Counted from the first letter of the stretch, positions 35,589-46,371 are shown. The stretch is 64,000 nt of DNA from Pandoraea cepalis (GCF_902459665.1 NZ_CABPSL010000010.1:62001-126000); one strand, 5' to 3'. Translations and numbers: made by a program. Notes: generated by a model not told the origin, from the letters alone.

Positions 35589-37060
35589 ACGCCGCCCTGA
35601 CCGTCATTGCGGCGTTCCTCGCTTTTGCGCTCTTCATCGGACTGCGCGCGCGGCGCGGTCGCACGATGAGTCTGGAGCAGTGGGCCGTGGGTGGCCGAGG
35701 CTTCGGCACGCTGCTAGTCTTCCTGCTGATGGCCGGCGAGGCGTTCTCGACCTTCACGTTCCTCGGCGCGAGCGGATGGGCGTACAGCAAGGGGCCCCCC
35801 GCCTTCTACATCCTCGCTTACGGCGCGCTCGCCTATCTGCTCGGCTACTGGATGCTGCCGGCGGCGTGGCGTCACGCAACGCGACATGGCTGTGTGTCGT
35901 TCTCCGACTTCTTCGCGACGGCCTACCGCTCGCGCGCGCTGGGTGTCGTCGTCTCGGTAGTCGCCGTGCTCGGCATGAGCGCGCTGCTGATCATTCAGTT
36001 GCGCGGACTGGGCATCATCGTGTCGGAGGCGTCGTACGGCACGGTTCCGCCGGTGGTCGCGATCTGGTGCGGCGCGATCGCGATGGTGGTGTACATCACG
36101 GTGTCGGGCATTCACGGTTCCGCGAGCATTGCGATCTACAAGGACATCCTGATTCTCGTCATTGCCGTGTTCCTCGGCGTCTATCTGCCGCTGCATTACT
36201 TCGGCGGATTCGGCGAGATGTTCGACCGCATCGAAGCGGCGCGGCCGGGCTTTTTGCAGATGCCCACAAGCGGCCTGACGCTGTCCTGGTACAACTCCAC
36301 GATTCTGCTCACGTCGCTGGGTTACTACCTGTATCCGTACGTGTTCACGTCGGTGTACGCGGCCAAGACCGAGAACGCCGTGCGCAAGAACACGATTTTG
36401 ATGCCGCTGTACCAGATGGTGATCGCGTTCATGTTCTTCGTGGGCTTCGCGGCCATTCTGCAAGTGCCGGGCCTGACCGGCGCGGATTCGGATCTGGCGT
36501 TGCTGCGCATCGTCAAGCAGACGTTTTCGCCGTGGTTCGTGGGCGTGATTGGCGGCGTTGGGGTATTGACCGCGCTCGTGCCCGGTTCGATGATCCTGCT
36601 CAATGCGTCGACGCTGATCGCGAAGAACATCTACCGCGACGGCTTTGCGCCGCATGCGAGCGATGCCTTCGTGGGCAAGCTCGCCAAGCGTGTGCTGCCG
36701 GTCTTCGGGCTGGTGGCGGTGGGCTTCGTGTTGCGTGGCGGGGCGACGTTCGTGGCGCTCGCGCTCTTCGCGTCGAGCCTGCTCACACAACTGTTCCCGT
36801 CGTTCGTGTCGAGCTTGTTGCCGCGTCCATTCGGCAACAAGTACGGTGCCTTCGCGGGGATCGGCGCCGGCGCTGTCGTGCTGGCGGCGGCGGTCGGATT
36901 CGACGTCACCCTGCGCACGTTGATGCCGGGCGCATCGGATACCGTCGGATCGATCAACATGGGGCTGGTGGCGCTGGCGGTGAATGCGCTGACGTTCGTG
37001 GTCGTGAGTCTGCTCACGCGCTCGCGCAACGTGGCGGCAGGCGTCCCGCAGGGCACCTGA
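35585..37060 (+). CDS. Sodium:solute symporter (SSS family)
   Basis: 491-residue, 13-helix transporter. LEQWAVGGRGFGTLLVFLLMAGEAFSTFTFLGASGWAY (residues about 32-69) is the SSS N-terminal core with the GR-F/T-L and A-E-x-x-S-x-x-T-F-x-G pattern; helix 8-9 region LVPGSMILLNASTLIAKNIYR follows the family. It is translationally coupled to DUF3311 and followed 20 bp later by an amidohydrolase gene, suggesting uptake of the compound that enzyme attacks. Confidence 0.9.
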   Translation: MNAALTVIAAFLAFALFIGLRARRGRTMSLEQWAVGGRGFGTLLVFLLMAGEAFSTFTFLGASGWAYSKGPPAFYILAYGALAYLLGYWMLPAAWRHATRHGCVSFSDFFATAYRSRALGVVVSVVAVLGMSALLIIQLRGLGIIVSEASYGTVPPVVAIWCGAIAMVVYITVSGIHGSASIAIYKDILILVIAVFLGVYLPLHYFGGFGEMFDRIEAARPGFLQMPTSGLTLSWYNSTILLTSLGYYLYPYVFTSVYAAKTENAVRKNTILMPLYQMVIAFMFFVGFAAILQVPGLTGADSDLALLRIVKQTFSPWFVGVIGGVGVLTALVPGSMILLNASTLIAKNIYRDGFAPHASDAFVGKLAKRVLPVFGLVAVGFVLRGGATFVALALFASSLLTQLFPSFVSSLLPRPFGNKYGAFAGIGAGAVVLAAAVGFDVTLRTLMPGASDTVGSINMGLVALAVNALTFVVVSLLTRSRNVAAGVPQGT

Positions 37061-37080
37061 CAGGAAGCATTGAGGAAGGC

Positions 37081-38271
37081 ATGACAACACTGGACATTCG
37101 CAACGCGCGCGGCCTCGATGGCGTGCCGCTCGACGTACGCGTCGAGAACGGACGGATTGCGGCACTTGCGTCGTCGTTGCCCGGCGCGCCGGGCAACGGC
37201 ATCCGTCTGATCGATGCGGGCGGTGCGCTGCTGCTGCCCGGTCTCGTCGAGGCACACACGCATCTGGACAAGACCGTCTGGGGCATGCCGTGGTACGAGA
37301 ACGCGTGCGGCTCGCGGCTGATCGAGCGCATCGACAACGAACGTCGGTGGCGTGCCGAGAGTGGGCATGACGCGGGGGCCGCGTCGCTCGCCCTCGCGCG
37401 AGCATTCCTCGCGGCGGGCACCACGCGGCTGCGCACTCACGTCGACATCGATACCGACGCGGGCCTGCGTCATCTCGACGGCGTACTCGCCACGCGTGAA
37501 GCGCTGGCGGACACCCTCGACATGCAGATCGTGGCGTTTCCGCAGTCGGGCGTATTGGATCGCGAGGGCACCGTTGCCTTGCTCGACGGCGCGCTCGCGC
37601 GGGGCGCGGACGTGCTCGGCTGGCTCGATCCGTGCGCCATCGATCGCGACCCGAAGGCCTCCCTCGACGCCATGTTTGCGCTGGCCGACAAACATGGTTG
37701 CCCCGTCGACATCCATCTGCACGAGCCGGGCGAGATGGGTGTGTTCTCGCTCGAACTGATGCTTGAGCGCATCGCGGCGCTTGGCATGCAAGGCAAGGTC
37801 GTGGTGTCGCATGCGTTTTGCCTGGGCGAGTTGGACGCCGCGCGCGCCGAGACGATGCTCGCGCGCCTGGCCGATGCCGGCGTCGCGCTGATCACCACCG
37901 CGCCGCCGTCGCGTATCGTGCCGCCGCTCATGGCCTGCCGGCGAGCCGGTGTGCCGCTGGCGGGCGGCAACGACGGCATTCGCGACACGTGGACGCCCTA
38001 TGGCTCGCCCGACATGCTCGAGCGCGCCATGATGATCGGGCTGCGCTACAACCTGCGTCGCGACGATGAACTGGACATAGCGCTCGATTGCGTCACCGAT
38101 CAGGGGGCGAGGGTCTGTGGGTTCGACGACTACGGCCTGCGCGTGGGCGCGCGCGCCGACCTGGTGCTCGTCGATGCCGTGAATGCTGCGCAGGCCATCG
38201 TCACGCGTGCGCCGCGCCGCTGGGTGGTGGCGAACGGGCATGTGGTGGTCAGCGACGGTGTGGCGGTATGA
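37081..38271 (+). CDS. Cytosine-deaminase-like metal-dependent amidohydrolase
   Basis: 396-residue TIM-barrel hydrolase of the CodA branch. H59/H61 (EAHTHLDKT), HLHEPGE with H212/H214, H244 (VVSHAFCLGE) and D298 (GGNDGIRD) reproduce the metal and catalytic set of cytosine deaminase. The active-site surroundings differ from E. coli CodA and the barrel is shorter (396 against 427), so the true substrate may be another cyclic amide, N-formyl compound or creatinine-like ring. GAGGAAGG precedes the ATG. Its stop overlaps the next start (ATGA). Confidence 0.85.
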   Translation: MTTLDIRNARGLDGVPLDVRVENGRIAALASSLPGAPGNGIRLIDAGGALLLPGLVEAHTHLDKTVWGMPWYENACGSRLIERIDNERRWRAESGHDAGAASLALARAFLAAGTTRLRTHVDIDTDAGLRHLDGVLATREALADTLDMQIVAFPQSGVLDREGTVALLDGALARGADVLGWLDPCAIDRDPKASLDAMFALADKHGCPVDIHLHEPGEMGVFSLELMLERIAALGMQGKVVVSHAFCLGELDAARAETMLARLADAGVALITTAPPSRIVPPLMACRRAGVPLAGGNDGIRDTWTPYGSPDMLERAMMIGLRYNLRRDDELDIALDCVTDQGARVCGFDDYGLRVGARADLVLVDAVNAAQAIVTRAPRRWVVANGHVVVSDGVAV

Positions 38272-39539
38272 CACTCTGGCTGGCCATCGTCGCGGTCGGG
38301 CTGACGCTCCGGCCGACGCTCACGTCCATCAGTCCGCTGCTGCCGCAAATCCGCGAGGCTACCGGGATGACCTATCCCGTGGCGGCGTTGCTCACGTCGC
38401 TGCCGGTGCTCGCAATGGGCGCGGGTGCCTTTGCGGCGAGCGGGCTGACGCGCCGCTGCGGTGAGCGAAGTGGAGTGCTGCTCGGACTGGCGGCGCTTGC
38501 GCTCGCCTGCGGCATGCGTTTCGTGGCCGACGATACCGCCACGATGATCGCCACGGCGCTCGCGTCGGGCATCGGCATCGCCGTCATCCAGGCGCTGCTG
38601 CCCGGCGTGGTGAAGGCAAACTACAGCGCGGCGCGCATGACGGCGATGATGGGTTTGTACTCGGCGGCGCTCATGGGCGGTGGCGGACTTGGCGCCGCAA
38701 TCAGTCCGTGGGCGGCGTCCGAGGCGGGCGACTGGCGTGTCGGGCTGGGGATGTGGCTCGGCGTTGTCTGCGCGGCCGCGCTGGCCTGGTGGCGTGCGCC
38801 GCTGGTTCAGGCGGTGGCGGCACCACCGGGGGCCGTGACGTCGGCGGCGGATCTGCGCGCGGCGTGTCGGGCGGCGGGCGAGCGTGTTGCGTCGGCGACC
38901 GGCGCTGCGCCGTCGATGTTTGTGTTGCTACGCAAGCGTCGCGCCTGGACACTGGCCGTGTACTTCGGTCTCATCAACTGCACCTATACGACCATGGTCG
39001 CTTGGCTGCCCCCGTTCTATCAGCAACACGGCATGAGTGCGACGCGCAGCGGGGCATTGCTGGCCGGGCTGACGGCCTGTCAGGTCGCCGCCGCACTGAC
39101 GCTGCCCTGGCTGGCGCGCCGTCACGCCGATCGCCGTCGCTGGCTCACGCTCGCGCTTGCGTCCACGCTTGGCGGACTCATCGGGCTGGCGCTCGCACCG
39201 GTCGCCGCCGCGTGGGCGTGTGTCGGCGCCATCGGTTTCGGGTTGGGCGGCACCTTCTCGCTTGGACTCGTGCTTGCGCTCGATCATCATGCGCATCCGC
39301 GTCATGCGGCGGCGCTGGCGGCGTTCATGCAGGGCGTGGGCTTTTGCATCGCGGCGCTGGCGCCGTTCGCCGCTGGCGCGGTGCTCGATCGCACGGGCAG
39401 CTTCACGCCGTCGTGGATCGGACTCATCATGCTCAACGTTGCGTTGATCGCGCTGACGTGGCGCTTCGATCCTGCGGGCTATGCGTCGGCGCTTCGCTTG
39501 TCGCGCGACACGCCCGGCGGTCACCCTCAGCGCGCATGA
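38268..39539 (+). CDS. MFS transporter, CynX/NimT family
   Basis: 423-residue 12-helix carrier. LRPTLTSISPLLPQIREATGM near the N-terminus is the CynX/NimT signature (cyanate and 2-nitroimidazole porters). It ends the operon, overlapping the amidohydrolase by 4 bp. Because a symporter already begins the operon, this one may export the product or take up a related compound. A long Ala-rich cytoplasmic loop (about 180-210) separates the halves. Confidence 0.88.
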   Translation: MTLWLAIVAVGLTLRPTLTSISPLLPQIREATGMTYPVAALLTSLPVLAMGAGAFAASGLTRRCGERSGVLLGLAALALACGMRFVADDTATMIATALASGIGIAVIQALLPGVVKANYSAARMTAMMGLYSAALMGGGGLGAAISPWAASEAGDWRVGLGMWLGVVCAAALAWWRAPLVQAVAAPPGAVTSAADLRAACRAAGERVASATGAAPSMFVLLRKRRAWTLAVYFGLINCTYTTMVAWLPPFYQQHGMSATRSGALLAGLTACQVAAALTLPWLARRHADRRRWLTLALASTLGGLIGLALAPVAAAWACVGAIGFGLGGTFSLGLVLALDHHAHPRHAAALAAFMQGVGFCIAALAPFAAGAVLDRTGSFTPSWIGLIMLNVALIALTWRFDPAGYASALRLSRDTPGGHPQRA

Positions 39540-39786
39540 GGCGCGCTGAATGCGCGCTCGACGCTCACTCGAAGCGCGCGCCCGGCGTATGCGCCGCACC
39601 TCTCGCGCGTTGCGCACGCGAGACACGTATCCCTTAGGCAAAATTCCTGCGGAGTCCCTACGCAATCCGCGCTAAGATGGTTCGTCGTGTGATGTCGCAG
39701 CGGGACGTCGGCGCGAGACCGTGATGCCTGGCCGATCGGCTGGATTCGGCCGGGCGCGTGCACCGCTGGATACCAAGGGAGAACGG

Positions 39787-40773
39787 ATGCTCGGAATGTC
39801 GCGCGGGGCCGTGGGTCGATCGTTCGGGACGATGCTCGTCGCGCTCGGTGCCTGCAGTGTCGGCGTGGCCTTGCTCGCGTCGTTTCCCTCTCTGGCCGCG
39901 GCGGCGGACACGATCGTGCCACGGCATCCGACCCTCGACGCCGCACCGACCGCGGCGCCTGTTTCCACGCCGAAAGCTTCCTCGCCGCCGACCGGCATCG
40001 ACCAGCGCGTGCCGCGCAGCGATGGGGCGTATGCCAATCTTCATGTCTTCCGACCCTCCTTGGCCTGTCGTGGCGTGGCGGTGCTGAGTCCCGGGGCGGG
40101 CGACGACCGCGACGCGCTTTCCTGGTTGGGCCGGGCGCTCTCGCAATATGGGTGGCTGACCGTGACCATGGCTCACAAGGAAAGCGGGCACGACTCCTTG
40201 CGCGATCGGGTGCGCAGCGGTGGATTGCGCGATGGTTTGCTGGCACTCACTACGGATCCCGAAGCTTACGGCGACCGTCTCGAAGACACCGGGGCGGCGC
40301 TGCACTGGGCGCGAACGCAGTGCCGCGCGGGACCGGCCGTCTTCGCGGGGCACTCCATGGGGGCGGCCACCGTGATGATCGAGGCCGGTGCGAAGAACAA
40401 GCTCGGGCTCGACAGCAACGACCGTTTCGATGGCTACATCGCGCTCTCCCCGCAGGGGCCCGGCCCGATCTTTCCGTCGGGCGCCTGGCATGACATTCGC
40501 AAGCCCGTCCTGTTGGTGACCGGCACACGTGACGCACCACTCGATGGCAAGTGGCAGACGCGCACCGAGCCCTACGCAGATCTGCCTGCCGGTTGCCACT
40601 GGCTAGCGGTCGTCGACAGCGCCACGCATTTCAATTTCGCCGGTTTCGGCTATGGTCACGGTGACATCGAGGCCAAAGTGCTGCCGCTGATCCAGCGGTT
40701 TCTCGACAACGTGCGCACGCAACGGTGTGCCGTCCCCACGCCGGCGACCGGTGTGAAATTCGAGGCGAAGTAA
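39787..40773 (+). CDS. Secreted alpha/beta hydrolase
   Basis: 328 residues. Signal peptide 1-38 (ending SLAAAAD), then an alpha/beta hydrolase fold with nucleophile elbow GHSMG, IALSPQGPGP, PVLLVTGTRDAPL (acid Asp region) and THFNF (His). All triad members are visible. Resembles periplasmic dienelactone-hydrolase/PHB-depolymerase-like esterases; substrate unknown. GGGAG before ATG 39787 sets the start. It stands alone between the catabolic operon and opgGH. Confidence 0.8.
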   Translation: MLGMSRGAVGRSFGTMLVALGACSVGVALLASFPSLAAAADTIVPRHPTLDAAPTAAPVSTPKASSPPTGIDQRVPRSDGAYANLHVFRPSLACRGVAVLSPGAGDDRDALSWLGRALSQYGWLTVTMAHKESGHDSLRDRVRSGGLRDGLLALTTDPEAYGDRLEDTGAALHWARTQCRAGPAVFAGHSMGAATVMIEAGAKNKLGLDSNDRFDGYIALSPQGPGPIFPSGAWHDIRKPVLLVTGTRDAPLDGKWQTRTEPYADLPAGCHWLAVVDSATHFNFAGFGYGHGDIEAKVLPLIQRFLDNVRTQRCAVPTPATGVKFEAK

Positions 40774-41098
40774 CGCGGGTCCGTGCCCGCCCGAGGGCGA
40801 GCCGCTTCCGGATGCCGTCAATCGAAGAACCGCTGCGGCATCGGCCGTGTGGGCAGGGGGAATGGGCGGGAAAGGGCGGGAAAGGCGGTGAAAGCCTTCC
40901 GTTTTGCCTATCGGTCACAAATCGTCACAAATTTGTGATGCGCCTGGAGCAGTGTCCCAGCGGACGATTGAGATAATGTGAGTGCCCGCTTCGAAGCTTT
41001 TGCGGATGTATCTTTCGTCAATCGGTAAATGAGCGGGTAAAATTGCGCGTTCGGCGCAAGCTGGCTACGGTCGGCACGCGCGTTTCACGCTATCTCCA
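40774..41098 (+). promoter_or_regulatory. 325-bp region upstream of opgGH with a TCACAAATTTGTGA palindrome
   Basis: No gene. A perfect 14-bp palindrome TCACAAATTTGTGA at 40925-40938 is preceded by a direct copy of TCACAAAT at 40915-40922, exactly 10 bp (one helical turn) away. Earlier, GGGCGGGAAA is repeated (40864-40885). The arrangement suggests a regulator site; the protein is unknown. Confidence 0.55.
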
Positions 41099-42658
41099 AT
41101 GCCGATGGAATTCCTGCTCAATTTCGTTTCCCGCATGATTTCCCGCCGTGCCTTGCGCCTGGCGCTCGCCGGCGTACTCAGTGGGTGCGCTCTGGTCAGC
41201 GGCGCCGCGCATGCCTTCTCGTTCGACGACGTTGCCAAGCAGGCGCGCACGCTTGCGAACAGCCGCTACAAGCCGAAGGATCCGAATCTTCCGAAGGCGC
41301 TGCAGAACCTCTCGTACGATCGCTATCGCAATATCCGCTTCAAGCCCGAAAAGGCGCTGTGGCGTGCGCAAAAGCTGCCGTTCGAGCTGATGTTCTTCCA
41401 TGAGGGCTCGTACTACGACCGTCCGGTGAAGATCAACGAGTTGGCCGGCAACAGTGTGCGCGAACTGCGCTACAGCCCCGACATGTTCGATTTCGGTGCG
41501 CTGAAGGTCGATCCCAAGCAGTTGCGCGGGCTCGGCTTTGCGGGGTTCCGCATCCACTTTCCCGTGAACACCCCGAAATACAAGGACGAAGTGATGGTCT
41601 TCCTCGGTGCGAGTTATTTCCGCGCGCTGGGCAAGAATCAGACCTACGGCTTGTCCGCGCGCGGGCTGGCACTCGACACCGCGCTCAATTCCGGCGAGGA
41701 GTTTCCGCGCTTCACCGAGTTCTGGATCCAGCGTCCGGCCCCTGGCGCCAAGGAGTTGACGATCTACGCGTTGCTCGATTCGCCGCGTGCGACAGGCGCC
41801 TATCGCTTTACGCTGCGTCCGGGCGTCGATACGACGGTGGACGTGAAGGCCGAACTGTTCCTGCGTGAGAACGTCACCAAGCTGGGCATTGCGCCGCTCA
41901 CGAGCATGTTCTTCTTCGGCGAGAACCAGCCCGCGGCGGTGCCCGACTATCGTCCGGAAGTGCATGACTCGGATGGCCTGTCCATCGAGTCGGGCACCGG
42001 CGAATGGATCTGGCGTCCGTTAGTCAATCCGAAGCGCCTGCTCGTCTCCTCCTTCGCGTTGACGAACCCGGCCGGATTTGGGTTGCAGCAGCGCGACCGT
42101 GACTTTGGCGACTACCAGGATCTGGAGGATCGCTACGAATCGCGCCCGAGCGCCTGGGTCGAGCCCAAGGGCAAGTGGGGGCCGGGCCGGGTGGAGTTGG
42201 TGCAGATCCCGACCCCCGACGAGACCAACGATAATATCGTGGCGTATTGGGTGCCGGATGCGCCGCCCAAGCCCAAGCAACCGTATCCGATCGAATACCG
42301 GCTGTCGTGGCAGAAGGACAACGACAAGCGCCCGCCGATGGCGTGGGTGTCGCAAAGCCGGCGGGGGCACGGCTACCGGGGAAAACCAGACGACAGTCAG
42401 CTGTTCGCGCTCGATTTCGAAGGTCCGGCGCTCAAGAAACTGCCGGAAGATGCCAAGGTCGAAGGGAACGTATCCATCGATGGCAATGGCAAGATCCTCG
42501 AAGTGCAGACGCAGCGCAATGACGTCACGGGAGGCTATCGCGTCATGCTCCGCATGCGCCGCCTCGATGCCGAGAAACCCGTCGAAATGCGCGCTTACCT
42601 GCGCAACGGCAGTAACACCCTATCCGAAACGTGGAGCTACCTGTTACCCCCCGAATGA
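41099..42658 (+). CDS. opgG: Periplasmic glucan biosynthesis protein G
   Basis: 519-residue periplasmic protein needed to build osmoregulated periplasmic glucans, probably adding beta-1,6 branches. Signal peptide at about 13-40 ([22 protein letters not shown]), then the MdoG domain: [32 protein letters not shown]-like [10 protein letters not shown] and YRLSW blocks. The double start (MPM) and an ATG at 41135 are all possible. It overlaps opgH by 4 bp; that coupling, more than sequence alone, favours OpgG over its paralogue OpgD. Confidence 0.93.
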   Translation: MPMEFLLNFVSRMISRRALRLALAGVLSGCALVSGAAHAFSFDDVAKQARTLANSRYKPKDPNLPKALQNLSYDRYRNIRFKPEKALWRAQKLPFELMFFHEGSYYDRPVKINELAGNSVRELRYSPDMFDFGALKVDPKQLRGLGFAGFRIHFPVNTPKYKDEVMVFLGASYFRALGKNQTYGLSARGLALDTALNSGEEFPRFTEFWIQRPAPGAKELTIYALLDSPRATGAYRFTLRPGVDTTVDVKAELFLRENVTKLGIAPLTSMFFFGENQPAAVPDYRPEVHDSDGLSIESGTGEWIWRPLVNPKRLLVSSFALTNPAGFGLQQRDRDFGDYQDLEDRYESRPSAWVEPKGKWGPGRVELVQIPTPDETNDNIVAYWVPDAPPKPKQPYPIEYRLSWQKDNDKRPPMAWVSQSRRGHGYRGKPDDSQLFALDFEGPALKKLPEDAKVEGNVSIDGNGKILEVQTQRNDVTGGYRVMLRMRRLDAEKPVEMRAYLRNGSNTLSETWSYLLPPE

Positions 42659-45297
42659 GCGACCGTTCCGACATTCCGGTCGACGAGTTGTACGTCGACC
42701 GGCTGCCACTGCCCGCCGAGAAGCGCCGCGCCCTGTTGGCTCAAGCCAGGCGTGACGGCGGCGATTCGCTTGACGTCCTCACACGCTTGCAGCGTTTGCT
42801 CGCCGCGCGCGCTGTGAACGGCGCGGGCGATGTGCCGCCTGATGCCGACGATGCCACGGCCGATGCCGCCAGCGCGGCGCTCGCCGAGGCCGCGGGGCAG
42901 TCCGCCGCGCAGGCCGACATACCCGTTGCCACGGTCGGCGTGGCGACGGCCGCGTGGCATGCGCACAATATCGAGGAGATCGAATCCGGCAGCGACGCGG
43001 TGCTTGCCTCGCAATCGGTGCGTCTCGCGCTCACCGACGGCGGATCGCTCGCCGCCGCTGCCGGATTGAACGAAGTGCGTGGCGTACAAACCTTGCGCAC
43101 CGCACCGCCGGTGCGCCGCACGTCACTCATTCCGCGCGCCTGGTCACTCAATCCGCTCGCGCGACTGTGGCGCAAACTGACCGGCCGCGAAAATCCCGAT
43201 CCGCTCGTGCGCGACGCCCCGGATCCCAAAGGCCGATGGTCTCAAGCGGGCCGACGCCGGCGCTGGACGCTGCTCGTGCTGATGATCGCGCAGACGGCGC
43301 TGGCCACCCATTTCATGGCGTCGGTGCTGCCGTATCACGGGGCCGATCCGCTCGAATTCTCCGTGCTCGTGCTGTTCGTGCTGCTCTTCGGCTGGGTTTC
43401 GGCCGGGTTCTGGACGGCGATCTTCGGCTTCTTCGTGCTGCTGTTCGGCGGCGAACGCCACATGATCTCGAAGATGGCCGCAGGCGATGCGCCGATCGCA
43501 CCGGAGGCGCGCACCGCGCTCGTGATGCCGATATGCAACGAAGACGTCGGCCGCGTGTTCGCTGGGTTGCGTGCGACCTACGAATCGCTGGCCAAGACCG
43601 ATTCGCTCGAACGCTTCGATTTCTTCATCCTGTCCGATTCGAACGAGGCCGACAATTGCACGGCCGAAGTCGACGCGTGGCAGGCGCTATGCCGCCAGGT
43701 GAACGGCTTCGGCCGTATCTTCTATCGTCGCCGTCAGCGTCGCGTGAAGCGCAAGAGCGGCAACCTCGACGACTTTTGCCGCCGCTGGGGCAGTGACTAT
43801 CGCTACATGCTCGTACTCGACGCCGACAGCGTGATGAGCGGCGAATGTCTGACGAAACTGGTGCGCATGATGGAAGCGCACCCGAGCGCCGGCCTGATTC
43901 AGACCGCGCCGCTCGCCGCCGGACGCGAAACGTTTTACGCGCGCCTGCAGCAGTTCGCCGGTCGCGTGTACGGCCCGCTGTTCACGGCCGGCCTGCACTA
44001 TTGGCAATTGGGCGAATCGCACTACTGGGGCCACAACGCGATCATTCGCATGGCGCCGTTCATGGCGCATTGCGCGCTTGCCCCGCTGCCGGGCAAAGGC
44101 GCCATGTCGGGCGCGATTCTCTCGCACGACTTCGTCGAGGCGGCGCTGATGCGACGCGCCGGCTGGGGCGTTTGGATTGCCTACGACCTGCCCGGCAGCT
44201 ACGAGGAAATGCCGCCGAACCTGCTCGACGAACTCAAGCGCGACCGCCGCTGGTGCCAGGGCAACCTGATGAATTTCCGGCTGTTCCTGGCCGAGGGCAT
44301 GCACCCGGTGCACCGCGCGGTGTTCGTCACCGGGGCGATGGCCTACGTGTCAGCGCCGTTGTGGTTCATCTTCCTGATCCTCTCGACGTGTCTGCTCGCC
44401 AAGCACACGCTGGTCGTGCCCGAATATTTCACGGCGCCGCGACAACTGTTCCCGGTCTGGCCGGAGTGGCATCCCGAGCGCGCGCTCGCATTGTTCTCGG
44501 CAACGGCCACGCTGCTCTTCCTGCCGAAGATCCTCGCCGTGGTGCTGATCTGGGTAAAGGGCGCGAAACGTTTCGGCGGGGCATTCGCGGTGACGGTGAG
44601 CATGTTCATCGAACTCGTGTTCTCGGCCGTGCTCGCCCCGGTGCGCATGCTGTTCCATACGCAGTTCGTGCTGGCGGCGCTCACCGGCATTGCGATTCAA
44701 TGGAAGTCGCCGCCGCGTGAAGACGCCGAGACGCACTGGGGCGAAGCGATTCGCCGCCACGGCCTGCATACCCTGATCGGGCTGGGGTGGGGGGGCGTCG
44801 TCTACTGGCTCAACCCGGACTTCATTTGGTGGCTGATGCCCATTGTCGGATCGATGGCGATCTCGATTCCCGTGTCGGTGTTCTCCAGCCGGGTGTCGCT
44901 GGGGCGCGCGCTCAAGCGTGCGCGGCTATTCCTGATTCCGGAAGAGTCATGGCCGCCCAAGGAGCTGCGCATGACGGAAAAATACACGGAGGACGCGCGC
45001 CAGCATGTGACCTTTGTCGACGCCGTCGTCGACCCGATGGCCAACGCCCTCGTGGCCGCGAGCGTGGTGCCGACCCTTGACGACGTGAAGCGCGACGCCC
45101 GGCGTGCCGGCCGTGTCGAGACCGCGTTGCTCAAGGGACCGGCGAAGCTGACGAACACGCAGAAGTGGGAGTTGCTCAACGACCCGCGCGCGCTCGCAGC
45201 GCTCCATCTGCTCGTGTGGACGGACCCGCGTGCGCATCGCGATTGGCGCGACGCGCGCACCGATGGGCTGTCGCAGGGCTTTCTCGCGTCGGCCTGA
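42655..45297 (+). CDS. opgH: Membrane glucosyltransferase for osmoregulated periplasmic glucans
   Basis: 880-residue inner-membrane GT2 enzyme that makes the beta-1,2 glucan backbone. The N-terminal ~150 residues are cytosolic and Ala/Asp-rich; two helices follow ([20 protein letters not shown] and the Phe/Leu-rich next one), then the catalytic domain ([31 protein letters not shown], and the QxxRW-like RRWCQGN), then about five more helices (590-770). All catalytic motifs are intact. ATG overlaps the opgG stop (ATGA). Confidence 0.95.
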   Translation: MSDRSDIPVDELYVDRLPLPAEKRRALLAQARRDGGDSLDVLTRLQRLLAARAVNGAGDVPPDADDATADAASAALAEAAGQSAAQADIPVATVGVATAAWHAHNIEEIESGSDAVLASQSVRLALTDGGSLAAAAGLNEVRGVQTLRTAPPVRRTSLIPRAWSLNPLARLWRKLTGRENPDPLVRDAPDPKGRWSQAGRRRRWTLLVLMIAQTALATHFMASVLPYHGADPLEFSVLVLFVLLFGWVSAGFWTAIFGFFVLLFGGERHMISKMAAGDAPIAPEARTALVMPICNEDVGRVFAGLRATYESLAKTDSLERFDFFILSDSNEADNCTAEVDAWQALCRQVNGFGRIFYRRRQRRVKRKSGNLDDFCRRWGSDYRYMLVLDADSVMSGECLTKLVRMMEAHPSAGLIQTAPLAAGRETFYARLQQFAGRVYGPLFTAGLHYWQLGESHYWGHNAIIRMAPFMAHCALAPLPGKGAMSGAILSHDFVEAALMRRAGWGVWIAYDLPGSYEEMPPNLLDELKRDRRWCQGNLMNFRLFLAEGMHPVHRAVFVTGAMAYVSAPLWFIFLILSTCLLAKHTLVVPEYFTAPRQLFPVWPEWHPERALALFSATATLLFLPKILAVVLIWVKGAKRFGGAFAVTVSMFIELVFSAVLAPVRMLFHTQFVLAALTGIAIQWKSPPREDAETHWGEAIRRHGLHTLIGLGWGGVVYWLNPDFIWWLMPIVGSMAISIPVSVFSSRVSLGRALKRARLFLIPEESWPPKELRMTEKYTEDARQHVTFVDAVVDPMANALVAASVVPTLDDVKRDARRAGRVETALLKGPAKLTNTQKWELLNDPRALAALHLLVWTDPRAHRDWRDARTDGLSQGFLASA

Positions 45298-45327
45298 CCG
45301 GCAGACAGGCAGAGGCTGGCGGCAAGG

Positions 45328-45362
45328 AAAAAACGGCAAGGCATCGCGCCTTGCCGTTTTTT
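45328..45362. terminator. Bidirectional terminator between opgH and the NlpD-like gene
   Basis: AAACGGCAAGGC and its complement around ATCGC, flanked by A6 on the left and T6 on the right. Serves both convergent genes. Confidence 0.9.
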
Positions 45363-45408
45363 CGTTTGCGGTATTCGCCCGCCGGGAGAGACGGGCCGCG
45401 GCACTGAA

Positions 45409-46191
45409 TTATCGCGAGGGCAGGAAGTCGCGGGGGTTGAACGGCGTGCCCTTCTGGCGCACCTCGAAGTGCAACTTGACCGTGCCATGCGAGTCGGTGT
45501 CGCCCATCTCGGCGATCTTCTGGCCCTTGCTGACCGACGCCCCTTCCTTGACCAGAATGGCGCGGTTGTGCGCGTAGGCGGTGAGGTACCCGTTCTCGTG
45601 CTGCACCATCACCAGGTTGCCGTATCCGCGCAACCCGCTGCCTGCATAAACCACCTTGCCGGCGGCTGCCGCATAGATCGGGTCGCCCGCTTTGCCGCCG
45701 ATATCGACGCCCTTGTTGCTGCTGCCATTGAAGTTTGCCAGCACCGGGCCATTGGCGGGCCAGACCATCGGAATCCGGTTGGTCGCCGTGCGTGGGGCAG
45801 CGGGCGCGGGAGCCGGCTTCGGGGTCGGGCGGGCTTGCGGTGCCGGTCTGGCGGCGCCGGGCGCGGCGGCCGCCGCACCGGCCGGCGGCACGACACGCAG
45901 CACCTGACCGACTTCGATCTTGTCGGGATCGGTCAGGCCGTTCCAGCGCACCAGATCGGCGGCACTGGTATTGTTGGCGCGCGCGATGCCATAGAGGGTG
46001 TCGCCGGACTGCACGCGATAGCTTCCGGCGGGCACCGGGCCATAGGTCGGTGACCCGGCGCAGGCGGCGAGCGTCAGGCAAATGGCCAGACTGAGCGCGT
46101 GCGTGCGGCAACGGGACACCCAAGCCGGTTGGCTTGGCGTACGAGCGTCAGACGGCGACGGCGAGGGGCGCATGAGGCGAGTAGACTCCAT
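45409..46191 (-). CDS. nlpD: LysM/M23 lipoprotein, NlpD-like amidase activator
   Basis: 260 residues: signal with lipobox LAAC (about residue 45), LysM at 57-102 (YRVQSGDTLYGIARANN), an Ala/Pro linker, and a LytM/M23 domain at 140-255. The first metal motif is NKGVDIGG, lacking the zinc His, so the peptidase is probably inactive and works as an activator of the AmiC-type amidase, as NlpD does. Two ATG starts (46191, 46173) are possible. It is not next to rpoS or surE, the usual nlpD neighbours, so it may be a paralogue. Confidence 0.82.
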   Translation of the reverse strand: MESTRLMRPSPSPSDARTPSQPAWVSRCRTHALSLAICLTLAACAGSPTYGPVPAGSYRVQSGDTLYGIARANNTSAADLVRWNGLTDPDKIEVGQVLRVVPPAGAAAAAPGAARPAPQARPTPKPAPAPAAPRTATNRIPMVWPANGPVLANFNGSSNKGVDIGGKAGDPIYAAAAGKVVYAGSGLRGYGNLVMVQHENGYLTAYAHNRAILVKEGASVSKGQKIAEMGDTDSHGTVKLHFEVRQKGTPFNPRDFLPSR

Positions 46192-46337
46192 CCGTAGGCG
46201 GGTATGGGGGTTGAGTGGCGCGGGCGCGGGAAAAAACGCCCATTGTACGGGCAGCAACCCTGGCTCGAACACCCGAAGCCCGCCCAAATCTCCCGCGAGG
46301 GCGAGAAATTGTTACGAGATTTGCAGGCCTTACCCTG

Positions 46338-46366
46338 TTGACAAACGACGCGTCTACACGTATAAA
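46338..46366 (+). promoter_or_regulatory. Sigma-70 promoter of the cold-shock gene
   Basis: TTGACA (46338-46343), a 17-bp spacer and TATAAA (46361-46366): the best consensus promoter in the window. Confidence 0.8.
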
Positions 46367-46371
46367 ACCAA

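Noticed and set aside
35557-38271. A 904-codon open frame continuing from the symporter region into the amidohydrolase
   Set aside because: Its first 500 codons are the wrong frame of the symporter gene; only the part from 37081 has family motifs and a ribosome site.
45409-46191. Active M23 endopeptidase
   Set aside because: The first zinc His is replaced (NKGVD), which fits a non-catalytic NlpD-like activator.
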